From JBCBKP01 sp038521625 (GTDB taxonomy: Bacteria; Planctomycetota; Phycisphaerae; Phycisphaerales; UBA1924): a DNA stretch of 64,000 nt. Below, one piece after another: positions 30,690-40,074 of the stretch; position 1 is the first letter of the stretch; each line of letters begins with the position of its first letter. The stretch is taken from positions 1 to 64,000 of the forward strand of contig JBCBKP010000005.1 of assembly GCA_038521625.1 (NCBI GenBank), in the 5' to 3' direction. The notes under the pieces are model-generated. The model worked only from the letters and a program-made list of their open reading frames with translations. It had not been told where the DNA came from and did not search any database. Position numbers and translations under genes: made by a program.

Positions 30690-33600
30690 GCGAGCCGGCG
30701 CTTCGTTCCCTCGGGCTCAGATCGGTCTTTCCGCCTCGACCACACCAGAGGCGAGGCGACCGCGATCGAGGAGTAGGTCCCGACGACCACGCCGATGAGG
30801 AGGGCGTAGGCGAAGGCCTTCACGCCGGCGCCGCCGCTGGTGAAGAGGATCAGCGTGGCGATGAAGGTGGTGCCCGACGTGATGACCGTTCGGCTGATGG
30901 TCTGGTTGATGGCGTCGTTGACGATCTGCTTGGTCGCGTAGGGCAGGCGTCCGCGGTTCTCGCGGATGCGGTCCATGATGATGATGGTGTCGTTGAGGGA
31001 GTAGCCGATGATCGTCAGGATCGCGGCGATCAGGGTGAGGTCGATCTTGAACGGCTCGATGCCGAGCGACTGGGCGATTCCGGCGGTCGCCTCGCTCTCG
31101 TAGGCGATCTCGGCGATGGCGATCAGGCCGACGGCCGCGATCACGTCGTGGGTGAGCGTGGCGATCGCCGCGAACGAGTAGCGGACCGAGCCGAAGCGGA
31201 CCCAGATGTAGATGAGGATCAGCAGCAGGCTGAGCACGACCGAGACGATCGCGGTCTGGCGGAACGACTCGGCGATGGCGGGGCTGAAGCTCTGGATGCT
31301 GAAGAGCGTCGTGACGTCGCGCAGGGCCGAGCGGGTGAGGTTCCACTCGACGGCGGCGAGCTCGGTGGTCCAGCGCGAGCGCTGGTCCTCAGTGCCGATC
31401 GCGCTGGCGCCCGGCTCGCGGACGAGGACGACGGCGGCGCGGACGTCCGTGTCGGTGCCGGCTAGAAGGCGGACCTCGGATGGGCGGCCGATCGTGTTTT
31501 CGAAGTCCTCGGATTGGCGCTGGTTGCTGATCTTCGTCTCGATCGATTCGATCGAGACGGGCTGGTCGCCGGCGGGGTTGATGCCCTCGAGCAGGATGGC
31601 GACGCCGCCGAGGAACTCGCCGGCGCGTCCGGCGGGGAGATCGACGGGGAGCACGCGGTTCAGGCTGTCGTCGACGATCGCGAAGACCGGGGCGCTGCCG
31701 AAATCTTCTTCGTCGCCGCGGAATCGGACGGGGGGCTCGGCGCCGAGCTCGTCTTCGAAGAGGCGGACCAGGGCCTCCTGGATCGCCTCGCGGTCGGTGA
31801 CGTAGGTCTTGATGGTGAAGGTGTCGGAGCTGACGCCGTCGGACTGCGGGTTGATCGGGAGGATCGTCGCCGCGGCGAGCTCCACGAGCGGGTTCTCCGG
31901 GTCGCTCTCGATGAGCTCGGCGGCGAAGTCGTCGATGCGGTCCTCGACGTTCTGGCGGGTCAGCGTGATCGGCTCGCCGCTCTCGTCCTTGAGGTCCAGG
32001 GTCGCGGCCGTGCCGCCGCGGAACTCGGTGTCGAGCATCTCCTCGCCCTGGCGGACGGTGAGTCCGATGCCGAGGGCGACGAGGCCGATGCTGATCGGGA
32101 TGGCGAAGTAGCGGAAGCCGATCCAGTTGATCTTGGGCTCGAGGATGCGCTCGAGAACGGGGATGCTCGTCGGCAGCATGCCGAGCTTCTTCCAGCCGAG
32201 GACCTCGATGAAGAAGTTCAGCAGGAGGCGTGTGAAGACCAGAGCGCTGATCATCGTGCCGATGACGCCGATGCCGAGGGTGATCGCGAAGCCCTTGATC
32301 TCGGGCGTGCCGAGGGTGCCGAGGACGAAGCAGACGATCAGGTTGGTGACGTTGCCGTCGACGATCGCGGAGAGGGCCTTCTGGTAGCCCAGGCGGGCCG
32401 CGGCGCGGAGGTCGGCGCCCTTGCGGGTCTCCTCGCGGATGCGCTCGTAGATGAGCACGTTGGCGTCGACGGCCATGCCGAAGGTGAGGATGACGCCGGC
32501 GATGCCGGGGAGCGTGAAGCTGGCGCGGGCGAGCGCGACGGCGCCGAGGATGATCGCGGCGTTGAAGAGCAGGCTGGCTACGGCGACGACGCCGAAGGCG
32601 AAGTAGTACGCGACCATGAAGCCGGACACGAGCGCGAGCGCCCACATGCCCGCGGTCCTGCCCTGATCGAGGTTGTCCTGACCGAAGTCCGGCGCGACGG
32701 TGTTGACGCTCAGGGGCTCGGGGCTCAGCCTGGCGGAGAGCGAGCCGGCCGAGAGCACTCGGATGATGTAGTTGATCTCTTCAAGGCTGAAGCGGCCCTC
32801 GATGACGCCCTGGGAGCTGATGGCGCCGCGGAGGTTCGGGGCGGTGTAGACCTCCTCGTCGAGGAGGACGGCCATCTGGTTGTTCAGGTTGGCGGCGGTC
32901 AGCGTGCCGAGCAGCTTGGCGCCGCGCGGGTCCATCTGGAAGCCGACGGCCGGGCGGCCGAGCTGGTCGACGGTCTGGAACGCGCGTGCCACGGCCCAGT
33001 CGCCGTCGTCCACGGTGAGCGAGGACGCGCGGGTCGCCCAGCAGAGCATGAAGAACTCGCCGAGGTAGGGCTCGACGATGTAGCCGCGGGTCTCGAAGAA
33101 GGCGGCGGGGTCTTGCTGGAGGGCCTCGACCTCTTCGACGCTGCTGACCCAGGTATCGATGTCGTTGATCGGGCACCAGCGGACGCCGCGGAGGCTCGCG
33201 TTGTCCGGGCCGCCCTCGCGGAGCAGCTGCCTGGCGCGGGCCTCCTGGGCGAAGGTGTTGGTCGTGCCGGCGCTCTGCGGGTCGATCGTGATGCGGAAGC
33301 TGGGGACGCCGCTGGCCGAGACGAGGCGCTGCAGGTCGGCAGGGTCGTCGAGGCTGGTGCGGTTCTCTTCGTAGGCCTCGAAGGCGGCGACGACCTCATC
33401 GATCGCGGCGGCCTGGTCCGGGTGGGCGTCCCTGATCGCGCCGATCGCGACGTCGCGCGGGCTCGGCAGCGGCTCGATCTCGCCGGTGGAACGGCGGACG
33501 AGGCGGCGCTCCTGGTCCGACAGCTGCAGCGCGCGGCGGAGCGCGGAGGTGTCGATGCCCTGCGACGCGAGCCCCTCGATGAATCGAACGAACTCGGCGT

Positions 33601-34174
33601 TGAGGTCGGCCGCCTGGATCGCGAGCCGGTCCAGCTCGTCCTCGGGCACGACGCCGGATTCCTCGGCCTCCTCCGCCCGCTGGGTCGCCGCGCGTTGGGC
33701 GTCGAAGAGCCCGATCGCCTCGGTGAGCTGCGAGAGGATCTCCTCGTCGTCGCCGGCGAACTGGGCGAGCACCTCGTCGCGGCGGCCCGGCTCGAGCGCC
33801 ATGGCCGCCGAGACCGTCTGCGCTTCGATCGTCACGCCCTCGAGAGCGTTCAGCTTCTCGAGGTACGCGTCGCGGAGCGCGATCGTCGCGTCGTCGGGCA
33901 GCGGCATCGTGATCTCGATGCGGTCGTTGCCCTGGCGGACCATCTGGATCTCGAGCAGGCCGTTGGGGTCGATGCGGTTCTTGAGGACGTCGATCGTCCG
34001 CGCGATGACCTCGCCGGCGTTCTCGGCCTCGTCGATCTCGACCTGATAGACGAGCGTGGTGCCGCCCCGGAGGTCCTTGCCGAGACGCAGGTTGGGTTCG
34101 AAGGGGTTGACCGCGACGATGGCCAGCAGCAGCAGCGTCAGGCACATCACCGCGGGTCGGATCAGACGTTCCAT
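30686..34174 (-). CDS. secDF: SecD-SecF fusion, protein-export subunit
   Basis: SecDF uses the proton gradient to pull exported proteins through SecYEG. The 1162 residues form a natural fusion. The SecD half starts with a membrane span and D-L-R-G-G-T-T-L-V-Y, has a large periplasmic domain with a ~200-residue insertion, and then D-A-N-V-L-I-Y-E-R-I near residue 565. The SecF half begins about residue 670 with D-T-E-F-R-G-G-T-A and ends with Y-S-L-N-D-T-I-I-I-M-D-R-I. Twelve membrane spans are expected. It is longer than many SecDF proteins because of periplasmic insertions. yajC lies immediately upstream, the usual order. Confidence 0.95.
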   Translation of the reverse strand: MERLIRPAVMCLTLLLLAIVAVNPFEPNLRLGKDLRGGTTLVYQVEIDEAENAGEVIARTIDVLKNRIDPNGLLEIQMVRQGNDRIEITMPLPDDATIALRDAYLEKLNALEGVTIEAQTVSAAMALEPGRRDEVLAQFAGDDEEILSQLTEAIGLFDAQRAATQRAEEAEESGVVPEDELDRLAIQAADLNAEFVRFIEGLASQGIDTSALRRALQLSDQERRLVRRSTGEIEPLPSPRDVAIGAIRDAHPDQAAAIDEVVAAFEAYEENRTSLDDPADLQRLVSASGVPSFRITIDPQSAGTTNTFAQEARARQLLREGGPDNASLRGVRWCPINDIDTWVSSVEEVEALQQDPAAFFETRGYIVEPYLGEFFMLCWATRASSLTVDDGDWAVARAFQTVDQLGRPAVGFQMDPRGAKLLGTLTAANLNNQMAVLLDEEVYTAPNLRGAISSQGVIEGRFSLEEINYIIRVLSAGSLSARLSPEPLSVNTVAPDFGQDNLDQGRTAGMWALALVSGFMVAYYFAFGVVAVASLLFNAAIILGAVALARASFTLPGIAGVILTFGMAVDANVLIYERIREETRKGADLRAAARLGYQKALSAIVDGNVTNLIVCFVLGTLGTPEIKGFAITLGIGVIGTMISALVFTRLLLNFFIEVLGWKKLGMLPTSIPVLERILEPKINWIGFRYFAIPISIGLVALGIGLTVRQGEEMLDTEFRGGTAATLDLKDESGEPITLTRQNVEDRIDDFAAELIESDPENPLVELAAATILPINPQSDGVSSDTFTIKTYVTDREAIQEALVRLFEDELGAEPPVRFRGDEEDFGSAPVFAIVDDSLNRVLPVDLPAGRAGEFLGGVAILLEGINPAGDQPVSIESIETKISNQRQSEDFENTIGRPSEVRLLAGTDTDVRAAVVLVREPGASAIGTEDQRSRWTTELAAVEWNLTRSALRDVTTLFSIQSFSPAIAESFRQTAIVSVVLSLLLILIYIWVRFGSVRYSFAAIATLTHDVIAAVGLIAIAEIAYESEATAGIAQSLGIEPFKIDLTLIAAILTIIGYSLNDTIIIMDRIRENRGRLPYATKQIVNDAINQTISRTVITSGTTFIATLILFTSGGAGVKAFAYALLIGVVVGTYSSIAVASPLVWSRRKDRSEPEGTKRRLA

Positions 34175-34201
34175 GCTCGGTCGGTCTCCTCGCTGGCTCG
34201 C

Positions 34202-34663
34202 TCAGGCGGTCGTCGCGACCGGCTCGTCGTTCGGCGCCTCGGTGTCCTCGGCGCCGCCGGTCAGGACCTGCTGGATCGCGCTGCGGCTGAATCGGATCCG
34301 CGTGTCGCTGTGCTCGTCGGTGCGGAGCACGACCTCGGTGTCCTTGAGCTCCATCACGGTGCCGATGACGCCGCCGATGGTCTGGACACGGTCGTACCTC
34401 TTGATCTGAGAGAGCAGCGCACGCCGCTTCTTGTCGTTCTTCCGCTGTCCGAGGGCCTGGAACAGGATCAGGGCCATGAACCCGACCAGCATGAGCGGCA
34501 GGATGTAGCCGAGCCCACCGCCGCCGGTGGGTGCCGCCCCGCCGCCGGTGCCCTGGGCGCCGTCGGCGCCCTCGACGGCCTCTCCGGCCGTCTCGCTCGT
34601 GAGCGCCCGCCCGCCGTCCTGGGCGAGCGTGAGGGCGTCGGTCCACATCAGTTCGTTCCGCAC
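34202..34663 (-). CDS. yajC: Preprotein translocase subunit YajC
   Basis: The protein has 153 residues from a GTG at 34663, chosen because AAGGA sits five bases upstream. A further GTG at 34693 and an ATG at 34648 are alternatives. The single membrane span is Y-I-L-P-L-M-L-V-G-F-M-A-L-I-L-F-Q, followed by G-Q-R-K-N-D-K-K-R and R-V-Q-T-I-G-G-V-I-G-T-V, which are the family core. The N-terminal ~50 residues before the span and the C-terminal tail are longer than in E. coli YajC. It works with SecDF encoded downstream. Confidence 0.93.
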   Translation of the reverse strand: MRNELMWTDALTLAQDGGRALTSETAGEAVEGADGAQGTGGGAAPTGGGGLGYILPLMLVGFMALILFQALGQRKNDKKRRALLSQIKRYDRVQTIGGVIGTVMELKDTEVVLRTDEHSDTRIRFSRSAIQQVLTGGAEDTEAPNDEPVATTA

Positions 34664-34772
34664 GTTCGTCCTTCCGCCTTCGGTTGCCGGCACGCGTCGT
34701 CGTGTCGCGCCCGCCGATCAGAGACCGGATCGGCCGCGCTCCGCGTGCTCCCGCGAGCCGGAAGGATAGTCC

Positions 34773-36077
34773 TCAAGGACCCTCGGATTCCCGCGGGGCG
34801 GTCCCCGAACCGGTTCCGATCGCCCGCCGGACCACGTCCTCGACCCCCGGCCAGGCCCGGATGAACGGCTCCCAGGCGTCGGTGGCGATCGCGGCGCGGA
34901 GGTCCTCGGTCAGGCGCTGGAAGAGCCGGAGGTTGTGCAGGCTGACGAGCATCGGCCCGAGCATCTCCCCGGAGATGAAGAGGTGGCGGATCGCGGCGCG
35001 GGTGAACGGCCCGCGGACGCCCGCCCAGCCGCACGCGACCGGGTCGCACGCCGGGCAGTCGCAGCCGGGCTCGAGCGGGGCGTCGTCCTCGGCGAAGCGG
35101 GCGTTCTTCAGGCGGATCTGGTAGCGCCCGTCGGGCCCGGTCTCGCGCTGCATGAAGGCGTTGGCGTTCCGCCCGTTCCGCGTCGGCAGCACGCAGTCGA
35201 ACATGTCCACGCCCGCCAGCACCGCCGCGACGATGTCGCGCGGGTAGCCGACGCCCATCAGGTACCGCGGCTTGGTCTCGGGCAGCAGCGGCGCCGTGAG
35301 GGCGGTGACGCGCTCGATATCGTCCGACTGCTCCCCCACCGCGACCCCGCCGATCGCGTATCCCGGGCAGTCGATCGCGGTCACGGCCTCGGCGGACCTG
35401 CGTCGTCGTTCGGGGTCGGTCCCGCCCTGCACGATGCCGAAGAGCGCCTGGTCGTCCGGGCGCGCGTGCGCCTCGACGCAGCGGCCGAGCCAGCGCGTGG
35501 TGCGGTCGAGCGCGAGGTCGAGCCGGGCCCCGTGGTCGTAGTCGTCGCCGGCGGCGTCGCGGATCGCGGCCAGGCGGATCCGGGTCTGGTTGACCGGTCC
35601 TGCTTTCGGGTCGACCGAGGGCGGGCAGTCGTCGAAGGCCATGATGATGTCGGCGCCGAGCGCGTTCTGGACCCGGACCGCCCGCTCGGGCGTCAGGCGG
35701 ATCTTCTCCTCGGTGATGATGCTGCGGAAGCTGACGCCGTCCTCGTCGACCGCGTTGATGTCGGCCATCGAGTAGGCCTGGTAGCCGCCCGAGTCGGTCA
35801 GGATCGGCCCGTCCCAGTTCATGAACGGGTGCAGGCCGCCCCGGCGCTCGATGAGCGATTCTCCCGGTCGCAGCATGAGGTGGTAGGTGTTGGCGAGCAG
35901 GCAGCCGGCGCCCATCGCGCGGAGCTGGTGCGGGTAGACGCCCTTGACCGTCGCCCTGGTGCCGACCGGCATGAACGCGGGGGTCGGGAAGGAGCCGTTG
36001 GGCGTCGTGATGACGCCCGCGCGGGCGCGCGTGCTCGCCGAGCGGTGCTGGATGTCGAACGTCAGCGGTCCGGGCAC
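34773..36077 (-). CDS. tgt: tRNA-guanine transglycosylase
   Basis: Tgt exchanges guanine-34 for preQ1 in Asp, Asn, His and Tyr tRNAs, a step in queuosine synthesis. The protein has 434 residues, longer than the usual ~375 through internal insertions. I-L-T-D-S-G-G-Y-Q carries a catalytic Asp. A-F-D-D-C-P-P and G-I-V-Q-G-G-T-D follow. The zinc site is in C-D-C-P-A-C-D-P-V-A-C plus a later His. The yajC-secDF pair after it is the standard tgt-yajC-secD order of many bacteria. The rhomboid gene ends eight bases upstream. Confidence 0.95.
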   Translation of the reverse strand: MPGPLTFDIQHRSASTRARAGVITTPNGSFPTPAFMPVGTRATVKGVYPHQLRAMGAGCLLANTYHLMLRPGESLIERRGGLHPFMNWDGPILTDSGGYQAYSMADINAVDEDGVSFRSIITEEKIRLTPERAVRVQNALGADIIMAFDDCPPSVDPKAGPVNQTRIRLAAIRDAAGDDYDHGARLDLALDRTTRWLGRCVEAHARPDDQALFGIVQGGTDPERRRRSAEAVTAIDCPGYAIGGVAVGEQSDDIERVTALTAPLLPETKPRYLMGVGYPRDIVAAVLAGVDMFDCVLPTRNGRNANAFMQRETGPDGRYQIRLKNARFAEDDAPLEPGCDCPACDPVACGWAGVRGPFTRAAIRHLFISGEMLGPMLVSLHNLRLFQRLTEDLRAAIATDAWEPFIRAWPGVEDVVRRAIGTGSGTAPRESEGP

Positions 36078-36085
36078 GGCCGATG

Positions 36086-37171
36086 TTACGACGCGGCCCG
36101 CCGGTCCTCGGAGGCACGGGCGAGGGTCTTCTTCTCGGCCTCGGTCAGGCTGTGGATGCCCTCGCGCGCGACCTTATCGAGGATCTTGTCGACCTCCGAC
36201 GCCGCCGGGGCGGAGCTGCCGCGGGCTCGCCTGGGCGACCTCGGATTCTTGTTCGGGAGGTTCGAGTTGCCGAAGACGTCGAAGAAGTCTCGCAGCAGGT
36301 GCGGGCGGCGGATCAGGACGAAGCCGGCGGCGGCGCCGCCGACGTGCGCCGCGTCGCCACCCGCGTTGGAGCCGCCGCTGATGAGGTTGAAGAGCGCGAT
36401 CGCGACATAGCCGTACGCGAACCACTTCATCTTGAGCGGCACCGGCGGGATCAGGAGCTGGATGACGCGGTTGGGCTCGATGTAGGCCGCGGCGATGATG
36501 ATCCCGAACACGCCGGCCGAGGCTCCGACGAGCGGCGTCATCGTGTTGATGTTGAGCACGCCGGGGAGATCGAGCCCGAGCGCGCCGAGGCCGTTCAGGG
36601 CGAGGTAGAGCAGACCGCCGCCGATGCCGCACGCGAGGTAGAACGCCGCGAAGCGTTTGCGCCCGAGGAAGTCCTCGACCAGGCGTCCGAAGAAGAAGAT
36701 CCCGAGCATATTGAAGAGCAGGTGGATCAGGTTGGCGTGCAGGAACTGGAAGGTCACGAGGCGCCAGACCTCGAGGCGCCTGAAGCCGCGTTCGGTGGAG
36801 AAGTGCCCCCAGGCGTCGAACATGCTGGGGAAGATCCGGTAGACGATGGCCCCCACGGCCACGCCCGGGTTGGCCGGATCGACGAGCGCCCGTCGCGCCT
36901 CGACGGGCGACCCGACTTGCAGGTCGCCGCTGGGGACGAGCGAGCTCGGCGCCGTGCCCTCGGGGGTGATGGCCCCGACCGGCATCACGCGCGCCTCGAT
37001 CGGGCCGGGGACAAGGCCGCCCAGAACGAAGACGCCGACGTTGATCACGATCAGCCAGGTCGAGATCGACCAGAAGCGCCAGCCGCGGAACCCCACGCCG
37101 GCGCCGGCGCGGTACGAACCGCCGCCCCCGCCCGCCGGCCGCCGCGCATAATCCCGATCAGCCAGTCCCAT
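36086..37171 (-). CDS. Rhomboid-family intramembrane serine protease
   Basis: The protein has 361 residues. The membrane domain (about residues 30-290) has at least six hydrophobic spans. F-L-H-A-N-L-I-H-L-L-F-N-M-L provides the H-x-x-x-N region. G-A-S-A-G-V-F-G holds the catalytic Ser, and A-A-H-V-G-G-A-A-A-G the catalytic His. An unusual ~80-residue insertion lies between the first span and the next. The C-terminal ~70 residues are cytosolic and charged, ending with a helix like the one at the end of the neighbouring site-2 protease. The two intramembrane proteases are adjacent, 50 bases apart. Confidence 0.92.
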   Translation of the reverse strand: MGLADRDYARRPAGGGGGSYRAGAGVGFRGWRFWSISTWLIVINVGVFVLGGLVPGPIEARVMPVGAITPEGTAPSSLVPSGDLQVGSPVEARRALVDPANPGVAVGAIVYRIFPSMFDAWGHFSTERGFRRLEVWRLVTFQFLHANLIHLLFNMLGIFFFGRLVEDFLGRKRFAAFYLACGIGGGLLYLALNGLGALGLDLPGVLNINTMTPLVGASAGVFGIIIAAAYIEPNRVIQLLIPPVPLKMKWFAYGYVAIALFNLISGGSNAGGDAAHVGGAAAGFVLIRRPHLLRDFFDVFGNSNLPNKNPRSPRRARGSSAPAASEVDKILDKVAREGIHSLTEAEKKTLARASEDRRAAS

Positions 37172-37221
37172 CGACGAACCCTATCGGCTCCTGTTCGTGG
37201 CCGACATCAGCCGGACCCCCG

Positions 37222-38277
37222 TTACTCGGATCGGCCGGTGCTGCTTTGCCGGGAGAGGAAGGCCTTCTCTCGGCGCGAGAGGGCCCCCATGCCCTCCGAG
37301 GAGATCTTCGCGAGGATCCGGTCCATCTCGGCCGACTCCTCCTCGGCTCGCTTGGCGGCCCGGCGCTGCGCCCGCGTCGGCCCGGGATCGCGCTCGGGGC
37401 CGGCGTCGTAGACCGGGCCGCCGTACCCGAACTCGCCGGCCATCATCTTCAGGCGTCGAAGCTCGAGCCAGCAGGTGAAGCCGCCGAAGAAGGCGATCGC
37501 GAGCAACATCCGCGGCATGCCGCCGATGACGAGCACGGCCAGCCCGAGCACGATCGCGATCGCCAGGCCGGCGACAGCCGCGACGTAGAGCGACTTCTGC
37601 TCGCCGTGCTTCAGCCAGAGCGCGCAGCGGGCGAGCCGGCCGCCGTCCATCGGGAACATGGGGAGCAGGACGTTGAAGGCGAGCAAGATGCCGTTGGTGA
37701 AGTACAGCGTCCAGGCGGCGTACTGCGCCCAGTACAGCAGGTCGGAGGTCGCGCTGAAGTAGAAGAACACACTGCTCGGGTTGAGCGGGTTGAAGGCGAC
37801 GGCCTCCCAGGCGCCGGTCAGCAGGTACACCAGGCCCGCGAGGGGCACGAACAGCGCAACGTTGACGAGCGGCCCGCCCGCGACGGTCCAGAACTCGCCG
37901 CGGACGCCGGGCGGCGGCGCACAGCTCGCGAGCCCGCCGAGCGGCCACATCAGGATGTCGTCGGCCTCGCCGCCGACTTTCCGGCAGGCGAAACAGTGGC
38001 CGTACTCGTGCAGCAGCACGAGCCCGAAGAGGCTGACCATCATGATCGCGATGTAGCCGATGCCGAAGTTCTCGAACGCGAGCGAGCTGAGCAGCTGGAG
38101 CACGATGTAGAGCACGAAGAAGACGTGCACGCGGACGCGGATGCCCCAGGCGGTGTAGAGCGGGATGCCCCACGACAGCGGGTTGTCGCCCTCGCCGAAG
38201 ACGCGCCGGATGAATCCGCCGAACCCGCCGCCGGATTGACCGCTGCGGTGGCCGTCCTGCCAGGGCTCGCGTGCCAT
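37222..38277 (-). CDS. Site-2-protease-family intramembrane zinc metallopeptidase (M50)
   Basis: The protein has 351 residues. L-L-H-E-Y-G-H-C-F-A carries the zinc-binding H-E-x-x-H. L-P-M-F-P-M-D-G-G-R provides the third ligand Asp. About six hydrophobic segments lie between residues 40 and 265. The C-terminal tail (I-L-A-K-I-S-S-E-G-M-G-A-L-S-R-R-E) is nearly the same helix as at the end of the rhomboid (G-I-H-S-L-T-E-A-E-K), a motif shared by planctomycete rhomboids. No PDZ domain is seen, so it is not RseP-like. The substrate is unknown. Confidence 0.92.
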   Translation of the reverse strand: MAREPWQDGHRSGQSGGGFGGFIRRVFGEGDNPLSWGIPLYTAWGIRVRVHVFFVLYIVLQLLSSLAFENFGIGYIAIMMVSLFGLVLLHEYGHCFACRKVGGEADDILMWPLGGLASCAPPPGVRGEFWTVAGGPLVNVALFVPLAGLVYLLTGAWEAVAFNPLNPSSVFFYFSATSDLLYWAQYAAWTLYFTNGILLAFNVLLPMFPMDGGRLARCALWLKHGEQKSLYVAAVAGLAIAIVLGLAVLVIGGMPRMLLAIAFFGGFTCWLELRRLKMMAGEFGYGGPVYDAGPERDPGPTRAQRRAAKRAEEESAEMDRILAKISSEGMGALSRREKAFLSRQSSTGRSE

Positions 38278-38287
38278 CGGACGAATG

Positions 38288-38860
38288 CTACCGGAGGTAG
38301 CCGGCCCGGCGGGCCCACATGAACGCCAGCAGGCTCTTGCCGTCGAGGATCTCGCCGCGGTCGACCATGCCCTCGTACTCGGCGAGCGTGCGGACGGAGA
38401 CGGTCAGCGCCTCGTCCTCCTCGAGCTGCTGACCGACCTGGCGCAGGCCGGTGGCGACGAAGGCGTGCATCAATTCGTCGGTGATCCCGGGCGTCGTGTA
38501 GAAGCTCCCGAGCTTGTGGAGCGAGGTGGCCTCGTAGCCGGTCTCCTCGCGCAGCTCCCGCGCGGCGGCCTCGGCCGGCCCCTCCCCCTGGTCGATTCCG
38601 CCGGCGGGGAACTCCTCCAGGCGGGCGCCGACGATGTGTCGCTCGTTGACGACCAGGACGAGCTTGGGCGAGCGCCCGGGGGTCTCGAGCATCGGCAGGA
38701 CGCAGACGGCGCCGCGGTGGCGGACGAAGGGCTTTGTCCGGGTGCGGCCGCCCGGCATGCCGATCTCGAGCTCGACGACGTTGTACGCGCGGTGCTCGGC
38801 GAGGACCCGCTGGCCGATGACCGGCTGCTGGAACGGACGGTTGTGGTCTTGCTGGCTCAC
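38288..38860 (-). CDS. Nudix hydrolase, ADP-ribose pyrophosphatase-like
   Basis: The protein has 190 residues. G-G-I-D-Q-G-E-G-P-A-E-A-A-A-R-E-L-R-E-E followed by T-G-Y is a complete Nudix box (G-x5-E-x7-R-E-x-x-E-E-x-G). The layout, with a beta-rich lead that includes R-H-R-G-A-V-C-V-L-P, fits the ADP-ribose/sugar-nucleotide branch. It is cytoplasmic, housekeeping, and the first gene of the long minus-strand run. The site-2 protease follows after ten bases. Confidence 0.9.
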   Translation of the reverse strand: MSQQDHNRPFQQPVIGQRVLAEHRAYNVVELEIGMPGGRTRTKPFVRHRGAVCVLPMLETPGRSPKLVLVVNERHIVGARLEEFPAGGIDQGEGPAEAAARELREETGYEATSLHKLGSFYTTPGITDELMHAFVATGLRQVGQQLEEDEALTVSVRTLAEYEGMVDRGEILDGKSLLAFMWARRAGYLR

Positions 38861-39114
38861 CGGAGAAGCCTACCCGTCCGCGGCGGGGCGGTGCCGGGCG
38901 GGGTTGGTGCGCTACCATTGGCCCGCGTCGAGCCGGGATGGCGCGAGCGTTCTCCGGCGGGGGTGGGCCCGCAGGAGGCGAACACCAAGCGAACAGGGTG
39001 ACCGGCGGTTGCGCCGGCCCCGTCCAAGAAGCGCCCTATGGCGGCCGTCCGAACCCCGCAGCTCGGGGCATCCCGGCCGGACCCGCCGGTGTCGCTGACA
39101 GCAGGAGAAGGCCG

Positions 39115-39975
39115 ATGGCCAACCAACTCGTCCAGGACCTGATCGAGAGCGGGATCCACTTCGGGCAGCGCGCGAGCGGCTGGAACCCGAAGATGCAGCA
39201 GTTCATCTACGGCAAGCGCAACGGGATCCACATCATCGACATCAAGGAGACCGTCAAGGGTCTCCTGCTGGCGAAGAAGTTCCTGCAGAAGGTCGTCGCC
39301 GAGGGCAAGGACGTCTGCTTCATCGGCACCAAGCGCCAGGCGAAGAGCGTCATCGAGCAGCGGGTCAACGAGATCGGCATGCACTACGTCACCGAGCGCT
39401 GGCTCGGCGGCACGCTCACGAACTTCCGCACCATCCGCGACCGGCTGAAGCGGCTCGAGGAGCTCGAGACGATCGCCGAGACCGACAACTTCCAGAGCTA
39501 CTCGAAGAAGATGGAGAGCCAGCTCCGCCGCGAGATGAAGAAGATCAAGCGGAACCTCGACGGCGTCCGCAAGATGGACCGCCTGCCGGGCGCACTCGTC
39601 CTGATCGACATCCGGCGCGAGGTCACGGCGATCCGCGAGGCCCGCAAGCTGGGCATCCCGACCGTCGCGCTCATCGATACCGACGGCGACCCGGACATGG
39701 TCGACATCGCGATCCCGGGCAACGACGACAGCATGCGCTCGATCGACGTCATCCTCCGCGAGCTCTGCAAGGCGATCGCCGCCGGCAAGCAGTCGCGGAG
39801 CGTCGCGCCCGAGGCCGCCGACGATGCCGGCGCCGAGGAGCAGCCCCGCAAGCGGAGCCGCCGGGCGCAGTTCCGCGCCGACGACGCCTCGCCGGCCCGC
39901 GCCGAGGGCGAGGGCGAGGACCGGCCGGAGGCGCCCGCCGCGGCGCCCGCGGCCACCAACGCCGGCGAGAGCTGA
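39115..39975 (+). CDS. rpsB: Ribosomal protein S2
   Basis: A structural protein of the small subunit, 286 residues from ATG 39115, with AGGAG six bases upstream. The core (residues 1-225) has I-H-F-G-Q-R-A-S-G-W-N-P-K-M, I-Y-G-K-R-N-G-I-H-I-I-D and L-G-G-T-L-T-N-F. A charged Ala/Glu/Arg-rich tail of ~55 residues follows, longer than in E. coli. A frame running a further 59 codons upstream has no S2 similarity. The 254 bases upstream contain several GC-rich hairpins that could form a regulatory leader, but no known motif was recognised. Confidence 0.97.
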   Translation: MANQLVQDLIESGIHFGQRASGWNPKMQQFIYGKRNGIHIIDIKETVKGLLLAKKFLQKVVAEGKDVCFIGTKRQAKSVIEQRVNEIGMHYVTERWLGGTLTNFRTIRDRLKRLEELETIAETDNFQSYSKKMESQLRREMKKIKRNLDGVRKMDRLPGALVLIDIRREVTAIREARKLGIPTVALIDTDGDPDMVDIAIPGNDDSMRSIDVILRELCKAIAAGKQSRSVAPEAADDAGAEEQPRKRSRRAQFRADDASPARAEGEGEDRPEAPAAAPAATNAGES

Positions 39976-40074
39976 ACACGACCCCAGCGGCCCGGCCGCA
40001 TGATGTGTTGTCTGACCGAGCAGTGAGACCACGCGGGCGATCGGAACCGCCCGAGCAAGACCTGGAGAGCCGCG

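Noticed and set aside
31514..34864. 1116-codon plus-strand frame opposite secDF
   Set aside because: A shadow of secDF; Asp/Glu/Arg/Ala-rich with no motif.
38861..39114. A ribosomal-protein S2 autoregulatory leader
   Set aside because: Several GC-rich hairpins can be drawn, but none matches a known S2 leader by eye. Infernal against Rfam would decide.
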